DNA of 64,000 bases from Adineta ricciae (GCA_905250025.1 CAJNOJ010000369.1:1-64000); one strand, 5' to 3'. Positions 22,260 to 34,866 are shown, counted from the stretch's first letter. Numbers and translations: made by a program. The notes: generated from the sequence alone by a model not told the origin.

Positions 22260-23380
22260 GGTGTTACCACCTAAATGCAACATCTTCCTCGTTGTTTTGC
22301 GCAGTGAGAACCAATAAAAATTGACGAAAAAAAAAGAGAATGGTTTATTTTGTATTTTGATACTTTTTTCAACGAGAATATCTGCACCTATGCAATCCCT
22401 CTACGGCTAAAAGAATTGTTACTTCTGCTGATCAAGAAGGATTATCGTGGAATACGACGGTATCGATGCTTATCACAATTCACTCTCAATTACACTGAGT
22501 AGAAGGTCTTGATGAAGCTGTTCAGGAAGCTAGAAGTCACTACAAAAAGAGATCCGGGGTGGGTGAGGTAGATGACAATGTGACCAAACAGTACCAGAAA
22601 AAGAACACCGTTTGTTGGTGGCAGTTCACTTCTTGTACAACTTAAATTACAGCAACACAAGCTTTTCTTCGTGACAAGAAAAATGGCACAATCTTTATGA
22701 CTGAATGTCGTACGAGTAGAAATGTCGTTGAATATTCACGTATGCCTAAAGACGACGAGCTTATTCTCTTATACCTCGGATCAGACTAGAAGTGGTAGAC
22801 AATGTTTTCTCTCATTCCGATGAGAATTGTGCATTTGAAATACATAGAAATACTGTCAGCGGCTGTCTCGAAGGAGAGACTTTTCGGTGCCTACCATCAT
22901 GATTCATCGAAAATACAGAAATCATTCGGTAGAAAGCTACAAAAGAGAGAACATGCAGGATTTTATCATCTGAATGTTTCAGGTATACGAGCGAAGTGGC
23001 AATCTGTTGGTCTTGCAAACAAACATTTCAACATCGGAATTATCCTCATTGTGAGGAACTAAAAATATTTGGAAGAATGCTAATTATAAACTCGGATCAA
23101 AAATCACTTGTTGCAACTATCGAAAAGAATTCCAACATTTAAACTGTTCCTATTGCTCCAGAGCAATTTCTTGGAAAAAAGCGCATTGTAAAGAAGGTTA
23201 ACGAACCACACGTTCGAATTGTTCGTATTGTGATGTCGAGAACTTTTCCAAAATCGCTAGCATTTCTTCGAATACTCAAGTGGACTGTTGTGCATGTTCA
23301 AAAACATTTTGAAACAGACAGCAGGGTGAAGCTGAGCATGCGTTCTTTGTTGTTCTCCTCAAACTTCTAAAAAAATTAAT
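22260..23380 (+). pseudogene. decayed ADP-ribosyltransferase, second copy
   Basis: Matches 9421-10275 with further indels. In pieces one reads DEAVQEARSHYKKRSGVGE, KNTVCWWQFTSCTT, MTECRTSRNVVEYSRMPKDDE and a broken zinc-ribbon region near 23095-23300. Stops interrupt every frame. About 290 bp around 22800-23060 (a Lys/Arg-rich open stretch with KSFGRKLQKREHAGF) are present here but absent from the first copy. Confidence 0.7.
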
Positions 23381-23681
23381 TCAAATGAGAACATATTGAA
23401 AGCGAATCAATGTTTGCCTTCATTTTGATGATCCTAAGAAATGAATGTGCAACAAACTTTCGCTTTTGCGCACATGCACATTTGCTTCTCTAGATAGACA
23501 CTCAAATCATTGTGCGTCAAGTCGCTTTGTCGCTCTCGGAATAATTTTAAGTGAGAGAAAAAAAGACATTCATGATTTTTGTTTTGCAAAAACAAACCGA
23601 ATGGAATAAAACCAAGTGAGCCAAAACATTTAAAAGCTTTGCGTTTCTTTTCTTGATCATTTTTCTCGGTAAAGTGACAAT

Positions 23682-25574
23682 ATGACACAACGAATTGTCT
23701 ACGATGACGTTGCGAATGAATATCTCCAAGTCGAAAATGGTGTTGACGGCTTTTTGAATTCACCTCTGGTGTCTTTCGATGACGCAATCCTTCCTATGGT
23801 GAAACATATTGAAAACCTTGACATCGCCGTCCACCGAGCGAAGCAGAACTGGAATAAAACATCGTCTCGTTTGAATGCTGACGAGTGTCAAGCTATTTAT
23901 TTGTATACAATAGAAATGTCGACCGATAGTGTCTACACTATTATTAATCGATATCTCCGCGCTAATGATACATTTCCAGCCCGACCTTGGTTTCCATATA
24001 TGAAATTATTATACACCGCTTTAGAAAAGCTCCCATCACACGTTGGCTCAGTTTGGCGAGGAGTCAACCGGGACATAAGAGGAAACTACAAAAGAGGAGC
24101 AATCATTTCTTGGTGGGCATTCACTTCCTGCACAGCCAAACTTGCTGTCATTAAAGATTTCCTCGCTGACAAAGGAAAAAGCACAATTTTTATGATCGAA
24201 TGTCTTAATGGGAAAAACATTTCGAAATATTCAAGTATTGGGACAGAAGATGAAATTCTGTTGCAACCTGGAATCAAGTTGGAGGTTGTCGATAATGCAT
24301 TGGATTTGAGTGGACTACGTATTGTACACTTGAGAGAAATCACTACGAAGTCTCGGGCTACGACAGCTCACAAGCAGACTTCATCTAAAACAGCGGCAGT
24401 GTCAACGGATAAACATAAAATACAAAAGGAGATATCGAATCAGTGCTCGAGCAACAAATCAGCCGTACCGAAGCCAATACGTACGTTTTCATCAGCGAAA
24501 GAGAACGATTATAACTGACTTAAATCGCTTCTTTTTTATGGTTTAGATACAGAGAGAACGAAGACATCTTGTCCACATTGTTCAACAAAGATAGATTTAT
24601 CCCCGGAGTACAAAGAAGGTACCCAACTCGTTTGTCATTCATGCAAGAAGACATTCATCGAATTAACTTGTGTTCATTGCAATGAGCTTAACTCATGGAA
24701 ACATCCGCATCGAAGGGAAGGTGAAGTACGCACTTGTTTGAATTGTAAAAAACAGTTTCAATATCTCAACTNNNNNNNNNNNNNNNNNNNNCCGGAGTAC
24801 AAAGAAGGTACCCAACTCGTTTGTCATTCATGCAAGAAGACATTCATCGAATTAACTTGTGTTCATTGCAATGAGCTTAACTCATGGAAACATCCGCATC
24901 GAAGGGAAGGTGAAGTACGCACTTGTTGGAATTGTAAAAAACAGTTTCAATATCTCAACTGTCCACATTGTACAGCCCCGTACGTCTGGAAACGCGCCAA
25001 TTATGTACAGGGTCAGAAGGTATCATGCTGGAATTGCAGAAAGCAATATCAGCATCTCAACTGTCCTAATTGTTCGCATGCAAATTTCTCTACTGCAGCA
25101 GATTATACAGAAGGACAAAAAATCGGATGTACCGCTTGTAAGAAACTATTTCAACACATTAACTGCCCGCATTGTACGAAAGAAAACTTCTGGAAGAACG
25201 CAGACCGTGTGGTGGGTGTCAAAACACCCTGCTATCATTGTGGAAAATCTTTTCAGGTTGTCAACTGCCCTCATTGTCAAAAGCCAAATCATTGGCGACA
25301 ACTCGATTATAAACAAGGATTGACAGTGACATGTTGTAATTGTCGAAGAAAATTCCAGCATATTAATTGTCCACACTGCTTAACTGCGGCTTATTTTTCG
25401 AACACTGACAATGAACAGAGCTGTCTGTTTACGTGTCGATCCTGTCAGCATCGTCTTCATCATGTCATTTGTCCGGATTGCAACTCGCAAAACTTTCTCC
25501 AATCAACAAGTCTCTTACGACTGGCTTTTGTGACATGCGCTCATTGTTCATCCTCGTTTTTGAATACTTTTTAA
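23682..25574 (+). pseudogene. ADP-ribosyltransferase-zinc ribbon gene, second copy, with premature stop and gap
   Basis: The ART domain (Arg126, Ser149 and E-x-E all kept; ILLQPG follows) is nearly identical to the gene at 10619. Codon 279 is TGA at 24516-24518 where the first copy has CGA (Arg), so the zinc ribbons would not be translated with the ART domain; the frame then continues open in the same phase to the same end point. A run of 20 Ns (24772-24791) falls in the second ribbon and the 169 bp before it are repeated after it with one difference seen. The product could be an ART domain alone, or the stop could be an allele. I treat it as an interrupted allele-like copy. Confidence 0.75.
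24772..24791. other. assembly gap of 20 N inside the zinc-ribbon region
   Basis: The sequence just before (24603-24771) and just after (24792-24960) the Ns is the same apart from one base change that makes Trp into Leu in the first. A fixed-length gap with overlapping ends suggests an unmerged contig junction rather than a real ribbon duplication. Confidence 0.85.
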
Positions 25575-25830
25575 AATTCGAACTAAATATCCTCGAGAAA
25601 ATTTATTCATTAGTATCTCGCTTCGCCCACTTTTTCATTTTATTCTCAAAAATAGATCAAAGTACACATAGCATGTCATTTGCACACGTATGACCGTGAA
25701 AATAAACGATCTTTTAACCATAAAATCCTAGCATGCGTTGCAATTAGTTCTTCCGGCTGCAATCGAATATAGACGGTTGGTTTCATTCCATCATTTTCAT
25801 TTTGTATCAGTTAGAAGAAGACTTGTCACT

Positions 25831-26819
25831 ATGTCGTTGTCATACATTGGCCAACAATGTATAATCTATTGTGGATCAGTTTTCCTCATCGGCGGATTAA
25901 TTGGTAATACAATTAATATACTCATATTTTCAAAAGTCCGCAAGTATCGTCAGACACCGTGCACCTTTTATTTTCTCGTTGCTTCTATTGCCAATCTGAT
26001 TTACATCTCATTCAACTTTACCACTCGTATCTACGGCAATATCATCGGATACGATTTATCAAATCTATCTATAACTTGGTGTAAAACTCGACAATTCCTT
26101 ATCGTTGCATTCAGCATGATCACATTAACCAATTCGTGTTTAGCAGCTATCGATCAATTTTTAGCCACATCAAAGCATGTTCGTTTTCGAAGGCTCAGTA
26201 ATATGAAATGGACATATCGACTTGTTACTTTCGTCATTCTCCTTTGGTTTCTTCATGCCATTCCATGCCTGATCTTCTACAATGTTCCATCCAGTACAAA
26301 AAAATGTGCGATTACTCATCCGATCTATGCAGTTTACAATCGCATCTATCTTCTCGGTTTAATTTGTCTAATGCCAATAATAGTCACAACAATATTTGGA
26401 TGTTTGACTTACTATAACATTCGTACAACACGCGGTCTTGCCGGACAACATGTGGATCGTCAATTAGTAAGAATGACTTTACTTCAAGTGTTTCTGATCG
26501 TTCTCAGTCTGGCACCGTATGGTTTGCTGAGTATTTATAGTTTAATAACCGAAAATTTCGTTAAAGACTCCAATCGATTAGCACAAGAAAGTTTTGTGCT
26601 GACGATTTTTACTTTAATGACCTATTCGTATTATTCGGTAAGTTCTTTCTTGTTTGACACGATTTTCTGAGCCGGAATGCATTCTAGGGTAATTGCTATA
26701 TGTTCTGGTTTTCTTCAAGTCAATTCCGACGACGAGTCAAACGTGCAATTTTACTTTGGCGAACAAATCATCAAATAGTTCCATCAGATATTCGCGGATC
26801 AAAGATAGTTACACGGTGA
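25831..26819 (+). CDS. GPCR-a, second copy, 312 aa
   Basis: Exons 25831-26637 and 26688-26819 at the same positions and phase as the gene at 12578. The ATG matching that gene is at 25831; the frame is open further upstream to 25738, but that stretch aligns with the non-coding leader of copy one. Differences are mostly silent, with a few conservative changes (for example AIDQF for TIDQF, RIYGNIIG for RIYSNIIG). All seven helices and the tail are intact, so both copies look functional. Confidence 0.88.
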
Positions 26820-27312
26820 AACAATTTTTCCATCGGAATAAAAAGATTTTTTATTCGCTTGTAGTTTTTTTTAGACGTCACGTATTCGTACTTTATTAAA
26901 ATATACCTAAATGACAAAAAATATTAGTTTAAATGCTCATAAGCATCTCTAAATAACGTAGTTCCCTTTTTAAGCAGTGACAATGTCACTGCTGTAAATC
27001 GTCTATAAAATTTCGGACAATGAATAGATTGTGTAGTTCTCACATCGGTGTATTATATCTGCAAATGAAATACTTCGCAACTGTGTAAAAAGCAACGTTT
27101 GTTTATCGTATACATTAAAACGCCCGTTTTAATTTTCATGAAAGTGCACACTCCACCAGTTCGTCGAGATTCAGAATGTTTACTTACATTTTTTGTTCTG
27201 TTCGAAAAGTAGATAATGCCTATGCAATTTGTAATCATAACAAAAAATAGAGAAAAGAAATATTCAACTATTTCTGCAGCGGAAAGTTTGCTCGACGTTG
27301 CGCACAGTTTGA
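26820..27312. other. intergenic, counterpart of 13567-14056
   Basis: Non-coding; keeps the hairpin AGCAGTGAC-AAT-GTCACTGCT at 26973-26993 unchanged. Nothing else recognised. Confidence 0.4.
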
Positions 27313-28171
27313 ATGGCTAAGTCGAAATCAAAACCCAATGAAACAATCAATTCCAAGCTCAGTACAAAGTCAACTAGGATCAGCACGATAGATCCTGCTG
27401 AACAATCCAATGTTGTTTATCGAAATCCTCCGAACTATTTTCATTCTCTCCCGTCACGTGCAAAACCGAAGTATGACAATTGTAAAAACAAGTTCTCAAT
27501 TGTATTCTTTATTATTATTTATCGCTAGGTGGACCGTGTCACGATGTCTTTGCATACAATTTTTAGTGTTGCTAGGCCTTGTGACGCTGGCAGCGATTAC
27601 CATACCAATCGTTGTGATCGTATTAGGTAAGTGTACTCATTCTGATCAGAAAAACGTGACCAATTGAGAAAATATATTCGCTTCTTTATAATTTAGATTC
27701 GATATCGTCATCACCGCGTAAGTCTACTGATTTAGATTTTTATCCTTTATTATTATCGATATAGCATGTGCTTCCACCTATTCTGATGTATTTACAAATG
27801 GAATTACTCCAACAACAGCTCAATGTACAGCATGGAGAGAATTTAAAAATGCGTTGACGTGTGCTACCTACTCAAAAGTGAGAATGTACGGGTCAAATGA
27901 TCCAATAGGTATAACGTCGACTGATTCATCTGTAGCCACTGCTCTTGCAATAGCATTACGATACAATACAACGATTACTACTGTTTTGAACGGAGTAACA
28001 TGGCGAGTCGGTGCTTGCGGTAGTGGTTACGAAATTAGTGCAACTGGAACAATATGTTCCTGTCCGACTGGTTACACAATTCGACCATGCATCGGTAGTT
28101 CTAATTGGGGAGGAATTAATAGCGCAACATGTGGCGCCGCGACACAAACAATGTCCCTTTATTTCGAATGA
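27313..28171 (+). CDS. type II membrane protein, second copy, 227 aa
   Basis: Exons 27313-27470, 27529-27626, 27697-27717 and 27765-28171, same lengths and phases as the gene at 14057, including the 21-nt exon 3. The cytoplasmic tail, membrane helix and Cys-rich ectodomain are conserved, with a few substitutions around the start of the ectodomain (NALTCATY for NNLICASY). Conservation of the reading frame across all four exons supports the model and suggests selection on both copies. Confidence 0.7.
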
Positions 28172-28750
28172 AGGAGTTTGAATGAAAGCGAATTGTAAAA
28201 TAGGGGGTTTTGATGACTAGGCAAAAGTAAATATTGAGTTACACTTGATGCCATTCTCGCACTGCATATGGCGCTGATCTGTCTATATCAGGGATGGGGA
28301 ACGCTGCACGTTTTAAATTACGTTTTCTAGCAGTTTTCCTGCATAGCTCAATCACATTTATATGTTATTTTAAGCCAAAGTATTATGCGTTCCTCCTTCA
28401 TGGAACGGGGGAACGGACAACTGTACGTGAACAGTTTGATTATAATTGAAAAAACTCTACAAAATGTACCTAGAAATGGGACGATAAATACTGACACCCC
28501 TAATGAAAATCCCTATTTCTATCATTCTGCTAGTGACAATTTTTTGATGATAATTATTTTCCGTAATAGACTTGAAACCATTAAGATCCTTCACCTGGAA
28601 AATCTGCTCCTGATCTTTCGTTTCTGTACTTGATTGAATCACCTTCAAAATTGATACGTATTTCTTTGCCAGAAAGAGATTTTTCTATATAAATATACAA
28701 AGAAGCATTCCCATGAACATTCGAATATTATTTACAATAGTTCATCGACC
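28172..28750. other. intergenic, counterpart of 14913-15542
   Basis: Non-coding, ending in a TATA box (TATATAAATA, 28686-28695) about 55 bp before the next receptor start. Nothing else recognised. Confidence 0.4.
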
Positions 28751-29073
28751 ATGTCTTTGCTATACATCAGTCAACAAACGACTATCTATGCTGGTTGCTC
28801 TCTCGCTTTCATTGGTATGCTTGGAAACTCAATGAATATTCTCGTCTTTTCAACTGTTCCGTCCTATCGAACAACATCTTGTACGTTCTATTTTCTCATT
28901 AGTTCTATCTTCAACATTGCATACATCATCATCAATCTCATTTCACGCATTGTTAGTGCCGGATTCGGTATTGATCCTACACGAACATCTCTCGCCTGGT
29001 GTAAAACAAGACAGTTCTGTCTATTCACACTCAGCTTGATCACAATTACATGTTCATGCTTGGCAACCATCGA
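28751..29073 (+). CDS. GPCR-b, second copy, cut at assembly gap after TM3
   Basis: About 107 codons covering TM1-TM3 (LGNSMNILVFS, LAWCKTRQF, CLATI) end at the N at 29074. By flanking sequence it is the counterpart of GPCR-b (15543), but its coding sequence is closer to GPCR-d' at 56097 (IGMLGN, SLITITCSC) than to 15543 (IGILGN, SLVTITCSC). Truncation reflects the contig end. Confidence 0.8.
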
Positions 29074-29074
29074 N
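29074..29074. other. single-base assembly gap (N) joining unrelated genes
   Basis: Left: middle of GPCR-b'. Right: the last exon of an F-box gene, identical to 50764 onward. The junction is an assembly join, not a gene fusion. Confidence 0.9.
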
Positions 29075-29265
29075 TACTCTTGCAAACAAAAACTCATCTT
29101 CCATGTTTATTGAATCTCTCGGTGGAGTGGAATCAACTCACAAATATCACCAAGAACTTCACTGAAAAGCCGACACAGTTCAATCTGAAGAGATTGAAAT
29201 GTCTTGATGTCTGTCAACCGTTCGTTCGTCCTGAAGGCTTTGATCAATACTGTCCTTTTCTCTAA
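29075..29265 (+). CDS. 3' end of F-box/LRR-like gene, cut at gap
   Basis: Matches the last ~63 codons of the gene at 49206-50952 (QTKTHLPCLLNLSVEWNQL ... EGFDQYCPFL, stop at 29265). The upstream part is missing because the contig starts here. Confidence 0.8.
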
Positions 29266-30219
29266 TTGTTGTCAATAAAAGATCGAAATCCGAACCATTC
29301 TATGATTGGTTATGCGCACGCTTGTTTGTTGAAGTTGATGGAGAGGAAAGTTAAAAAGCAGAACAAACAAGATGGAAGGCGAGTGTAGAATGATGAAATT
29401 CTCAGCGAGGAAATTGAACGTTTAAAAGTACATTTTACTCCTACAAATGGAACTATTATTGCCAATAGTATTCTTATTTTGAAGGATATGAATAGTAAAA
29501 ATGTCGGGCACGACAAACACCGTCTCACTCTTATCTAAATGATAAAGCCACCAATTCCATGAGGTTCATTAGATGCACTATTAGACCTGATGAATGACAG
29601 CTTGTGAGGTGAAAATTCTAGGTCACCTTGTGCTGAAATAATGCCAAACAGCAGAGCTAATTTCAAGAGAACAAACTGTATTGAAAGAATGATTTAAATA
29701 ATGGATGATAACTTTAAAGGAGATTTTTGTTATCGTTTGTTATTGCCGTTCCATAGACAAAGCGTTCGTTCGCCAATGTCAAGAGAAGAAAAGAGCGAGA
29801 AAGACAAGGAAGCCTAGGAAAAGAAGAAATTATTTGGTAGGCTTTGTAGTAGTAGTAATACTGTTCCTATTGCGTGTGCACGTTTATGTTTACTAACAAA
29901 GCATGTCAAGAATAACAAAATCGATCCGAATGATCTACAAGTAAGTTCGGAACATTTGGTTTTTCGTCTATCGTTTTCTCCCTTCCGAACATTTACACGA
30001 TTTCTACTAATAAATTTCTCGACAATTATCTCAAACATCAGTATTTATTTTCCCATAGCACAGCGAATATCTTCTCGATAATAATAATACGATGGGTCGA
30101 AAGAAATAGAACATATTACTTGTTGTTTTCATCTAAGTGATTCCTCGATTCATAGGCGGAAAGCAACTAGAAATAACTATGTCATGGTATTAGTTTTCGT
30201 TTATGAATTATGTCTTCTC
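29266..30219. other. non-coding, counterpart of 50953-51974
   Basis: Downstream flank of the F-box gene. Both copies keep the same order with small indels (for example a ~70-bp deletion near 29720 relative to 51400-51480). No gene recognised. Confidence 0.4.
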
Positions 30220-31040
30220 AAACAATAGCCTGATTTCTGAGTAGGAATTTCGGTTGGAATAGCTTACGAGTATCATCGGTGAGTTTCTGAACTTGGGTTA
30301 CATTCAGCAGGTAAATCTTCGATGATACTGTCGAAGGATTAATAGAGATCGCTTGCGAAAATGGTATTAATTTGTTCGATACTGGTGGAAAGTAAGACTT
30401 ATTCGTTTGTACAGAAAATACTCGGTAATGAGAAGTTCGTTGGAGCGGAAATAAGTCTGGGCAAAATCTCGAAGAAGAAGAAATGGAAAAGATCAACATA
30501 CGCTGTTTCAACAAAACTATACTGGGGTGGAAAGAAATGAAAGTTTTCTTCTCTTTGAAATGCCTAATCTTGGATTTCGCTAGATCGTCTACAACTGGAT
30601 TATGTCGATACTGTTCTTGCGAACAAACTCGACAGTTCCGTACCGATTGAAGGTAGATTTTCTCTTATTCGGAGAACAAAACGCCTATTTTCCTTTTTCT
30701 ATTCCTTGGAGAAATTGTTTTTGCATTTACTCAAGTGATAAATAATAATTTTCGCTTCTACGGGGACACATCACGATGGTCCCCCATGGAAAATACTGGT
30801 AAAGTGAAATGAACGTCGAAAACAACATCCGAGAACTTGTAATTCCAGTGTTGACATTCGATTGTACAGTTCCCCAATTAGTTATCGGTAAATATCACAT
30901 CAATCTTATTCCCTCTAATGGTTTCGTTTGTAAACTGATGTTTGAAGAATGATAGCGTACATTGTGTCTTACTCGGTGCTTCATCTGTTGAGCAACTATA
31001 CGAATATCTCAATTCTTTACATGAAAATATCGAATTTAGG
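30220..31040 (+). pseudogene. Kv-channel beta subunit (aldo-keto reductase) relic, block B copy
   Basis: Plus-strand pieces match the Kv-beta/AKR6 family in order: IFDDTVEGLIEIACENG near 30315, LFDTGG, SLGKISKKK near 30465, WKRS and TKLYWGGK near 30490-30530, LQLDYVDTVLANKLDSS near 30590-30645, then ERRKLVIPVLTFDCT near 30815-30860 and HCVLLGASSVEQLYEYLNS near 30960-31025. Compared with the copy at 51975 it lacks ~57 bp encoding SRKHIIACLKSS and ~260 bp covering an EQA...FQ exon. Stops and frameshifts show it is dead in both blocks. Confidence 0.75.
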
Positions 31041-31265
31041 AACTAAATAAACATGTTCACTATCAAACAATCGTTGACCATATGCCAAAGTAATATTGGA
31101 AGATTTAATAAGAAAGAAAATAGCCAAACTAATGGAATCATTAACCAACACGAACGAATATTTAATAGAATTTGTTCAGTTACATGAAGAATACGAAAGA
31201 TTGACCAGAGAACACTTTGACTAGATATTTATAAGAAAATTTGTTTGATTCTCCGTTTGAAATGT
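31041..31265 (-). pseudogene. internally deleted fragment of a GPCR-e-like gene
   Basis: Minus-strand sequence matches the start of GPCR-e exon 2 (region 44480-44660; VCLV, WLFSFLLNLPIL, LLNVR) joined directly to the first codons of its exon 1 (near 45010), with most of exon 1 and everything after the WLFS region missing. The same fragment lies at 53091-53285. Confidence 0.7.
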
Positions 31266-32261
31266 AAAAAAAAGAAGGATAAAGTTATGTTTTCTGTCAC
31301 TGATCCTCTTTGAGATAAAGTAGAACAGTTTTTATATAGAAAATTTTAATTATCGAAAGTAGGCTTTTACCTTCATCTTAATATAATGTTTTGTTATTAA
31401 TATTTCTTTTACGACTCATCCTCTTCACACTCGCATCTTCAAGATAAGAACTGAAAGATGTGTTCAGAAAGTTCATACTACTTTCAGATTGTTTCATTGG
31501 GTAGAAATGTTTGAAGAGGCAAACTTCATGTTTATACAAACAAAATAAGGATTTTGTGTATTCAAGTTTCTGTAAAATCAAGTATTGAAATATATTAGAA
31601 CTGAAAAGAAACAAAAGGTATCTGCATTTTCTCAAGAGTACCTAAGAACTGACTAAATCTCATTAAAATAGTCTCATCTTGAGGATGTTTTTTTCGATAC
31701 AAGCAAAAGTTGCTGATTGATATAAAAATCTTGATTATGCCACTACTAGGGACAACATCCCAGCTGATAAGATGGGCTTCGCTTCATAGATGAGTGACAT
31801 TCTATGAGTTTCTTCCAAAACAGAATAAGGAATCATATAGTTTGCTGTTACAAGTTCTCTGAGTGAAAAATACTTCAAGCACGTAAAATATTTTTATCTT
31901 TCCATCTGTATTTTTAATCTGCTGATTCTGTTAGATCTTATAAAAACTAAAATTACCGAATCTATATCCTTCGATATAATTTTATTCTTGTTTCATCCTT
32001 AAGATAGATCAAAACCACCATTGCATTCAGCGTTGTCTCGTTTGTGCATATAAATCTCGGAGAACATTGTTTTGTATTCGACGGCTTGTAATAATCCAAA
32101 ATTTCCGTGACATGTGTCATCATTTAGAGTCTTTATATTGAAGATTCTATTTTGATGAACTTACTGTCAAAAATTTAGAACGTTTATTTTTCTGAGAACC
32201 ATCTTGTTCTAGAAACATAAAAGCATTCTACTAAACCATCAAACATCATTCTGTCTCTACC
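31266..32261. other. non-coding upstream region of GPCR-c, three copies in window
   Basis: Shares long stretches with 45060-46384 and 53286-54654, in the same order and orientation, with deletions here relative to those copies (the stretch matching 45420-45650 is absent). No coding sequence recognised. It carries a TATA-like gcatataaatc near 32047, rather far from the start codon. Confidence 0.45.
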
Positions 32262-33228
32262 ATGCTTTTGTCATATATCAGCCAACAAACGACTATCTAT
32301 GTTGGTTGCTTTCTCGCTTTCATTGGTATTCTAGGCAATTCAATGAATATTCTCGTTTTTTCAACTGTTCCGTCCTATCGAATCACTTCTTGTACGTTCT
32401 ATTTTCTCATCAGTTCTATCTTCAACATTGCATACATCGTCATCAATCTCATTTCACGCATTCTCAGTGTAGGATATGCCATCGATCCTACACGAACATC
32501 TCTCGCATGGTGCAAATTCAGACAATTCTGCTTGTATGTACTTCTTTTGATCACAGTCACGTGCGCATGCTTAGCAACCATCGATCAATACTTCGCATCA
32601 TCACAGAATGTTCGAATCCGTCGTTTGAGTAACATTCGATGGGCTCGTCGAATCGTCGTCATTGTCATTATTATCTGGTGTATTTATGGCATCCCACCTA
32701 CCTTGTATTCCGACATCTCATCTACTACAAAAGCCTGTGCAGTTACTAATGCAGGATACACTGTCTATTTTCCGTTCCATGTTATAGGACTGAACTGCAT
32801 CATTCCCACAGTTGTAATGGTTACATTCGGATATCTCACTTATCGCAACATTCGTCTCACTCGTGCTCTTGCAAGACAATACGCTGATCGACAACTGGTT
32901 CGAATGGTTCTCTTTCAGATCATTCTTGTGATCATTAGTTTCGTTCCATATGGAACATATAGTATGTATAGTTTGATCTCTACTGGGTTAACCAAAGATG
33001 CTTACCGGTTATCACAAGAAGCATATGCATTAGCGGTTATCAGTCTCGTAACTTATTTTTATTATTGTGTAAGCGGCAAAATTGAAAAAGAGAAGTTGCA
33101 ATGATGGTTGTTGTTTATTTTAGGGAAACTGCTATGTATTCGTACTGTCATCGAGTCGATTTCGTCGATCTGTTCGAAACCGGATATTATACTGGTGGAA
33201 TCCAATCCAAATCGATCCAGCGATATGA
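32262..33228 (+). CDS. rhodopsin-like G protein-coupled receptor (GPCR-c), 303 aa
   Basis: Exons 32262-33068 and 33124-33228, phase 0. Seven helices, LGNSMNILVFS, LAWCKFRQFCLY, ATIDQYFASS in place of DRY, and a short basic tail (FRRSVRNRILYWW). It differs from the GPCR-b/d type in TM3 and in the loop between TM4 and TM5 (KACAVTNAGYTVYFPF). Intact, while its counterpart at 54655 has an early stop. Ligand unknown. Confidence 0.88.
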
Positions 33229-33858
33229 CAAGCAATTATTTAACGTAGCTCAAGAGACGTGAACATAGCGGCTGTTAGAACCGCTTAGAGCTAGCAAGTG
33301 TTTTAGTTCTGCTTTACCGATGGCAAGATGCTATCATTATCATGAGTAGATAGTTTAAATAAAATCAGATGAAGCACAGTTCACAACCGGACCGATGATA
33401 ACGGTTGAGTGGTTTAATCAATAAGAAGTGTACAGAACAAATAAATTGAGATTTCCCATTGGAATATATTCCGTTCTTAAACTGACAGGCTTTATGATTC
33501 GATTACTTTCTATGTGAATAAGTGATCATAAAATTATAGTAGTGAAAACTACATGCATCTATTTATGTCTATTGAAAACTTTTGCATCGAGTCAAAATAA
33601 ACTTTTGCTAGATTGAGTTTTTAGAGACTGATTTTACGCGTTGAAGGCGGCAATAGACGTGCTATCAGAAAAAAACTACGAATTAATTCCACTGCTACTG
33701 TTCCATTCAAAGAAGCAAAGATTGCTTTAAAATGTTCAAACATGGCACTTTTAATGATATATCGTTAAAAATCTTTTTACCTTCTACATTGAACATAACG
33801 AGGTTTTCTCGACGCCCTTAATAAAAGCAAGTTTATCTTCCAGCGATAGTGCTACATC
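33229..33858. other. intergenic between GPCR-c and GPCR-d
   Basis: Non-coding, counterpart of 55613-56096, but with about 150 bp more (33270-33420). Nothing else recognised. Confidence 0.4.
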
Positions 33859-34866
33859 ATGTCTCTGCTGTACGTCAGTCAACAAACGACTATCTATGCT
33901 GGTTGTTCTCTCGCTTTCATTGGTATTCTTGGCAACTCAATGAATATTCTCGTCTTTTCAACTGTTCCATCCTATCGAACAACATCTTGTACGTTCTATT
34001 TTCTCATCAGTTCCATCTTCAACATTGCATACATCGTCATCAATCTCATTTCACGCATCGTTAGTGCCGGATTCGGAATTGATCCTACACGAACATCTCT
34101 CGCATGGTGTAAAACAAGACAGTTCTGTCTATTCACACTCAGTTTGGTCACAATCACATGTTCATGTTTGGCAACCATCGATCAATATTTCGCATCATCA
34201 CAGAATGTTCGAATCCGTCGTTGGAGTAACATTCGATGGGCTCGTCGAATCGTCGTCATTATCATTATTATCTGGTGTATTCATGGCATCCCACCTGCTT
34301 TGTATTCCGATATCTCGCCTACAACAAAAGCCTGTGGAAATATGAATGCGAGATATGCTGACTACATTCCTTTCTATCTGTTGGGTTTGATTTGTGCCAT
34401 TCCCATCGTTGTAATGGTGACATTCGGATATCTCACCTATCGCAACATTCATCTCACTCGCACTCTTGCAAGACAATATGCTGATCGACAACTGGTTCGA
34501 ATGGTTCTCTTTCAGATCATTCTTGTCATCATTAGCTTCGTTCCATATGGAACATACAGTGTGTATAGTTTGGTGACGACCGGAATGGCAAAAGATACTT
34601 ATCGATTGTTGCAAGAAGCATTTGCGATAACAGTGCTTAGTCTTGTGCCTTATTTCTACTATTGTGTAAGTGAAAGCGTAAAGGAAGGAGAGAGTGATGA
34701 AGGATGTTTATTTGTTTAGGGAAGTTGTTATGCGTTTCTGATGTCGTCAAGTCGATTTCGTCGATCTGTTCGAAATCAAGTGTTGTTCTGGCGCAGAGCA
34801 GGTCAAGTAATTCCATTTCAAAGTGTAACGCATGCACAACGGGCATTTTCAAATAAAACTTATTGA
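33859..34866 (+). CDS. rhodopsin-like G protein-coupled receptor (GPCR-d), 317 aa
   Basis: Exons 33859-34665 and 34720-34866, phase 0. Seven helices, LGNSMNILVFS, LAWCKTRQF, ATIDQYFASS and tail FRRSVRNQVLFW followed by RRAGQVIPFQS. The coding exon is almost the same as GPCR-b at 15543, more alike than to its own positional counterpart at 56097, which points to sequence exchange between loci. AATAAA overlaps the last codons (caaataaaac). Confidence 0.88.

Noticed and set aside
24738-25574. Zinc-ribbon-only gene starting just before the 20-N gap
   Set aside because: The start would be a TTG created by the Trp-to-Leu change in the duplicated gap flank; it is the tail of the interrupted ART gene.
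29050-29265. Apparent fusion of a GPCR with an F-box protein tail
   Set aside because: The join is at an N and both halves exist complete and separate elsewhere in the window.
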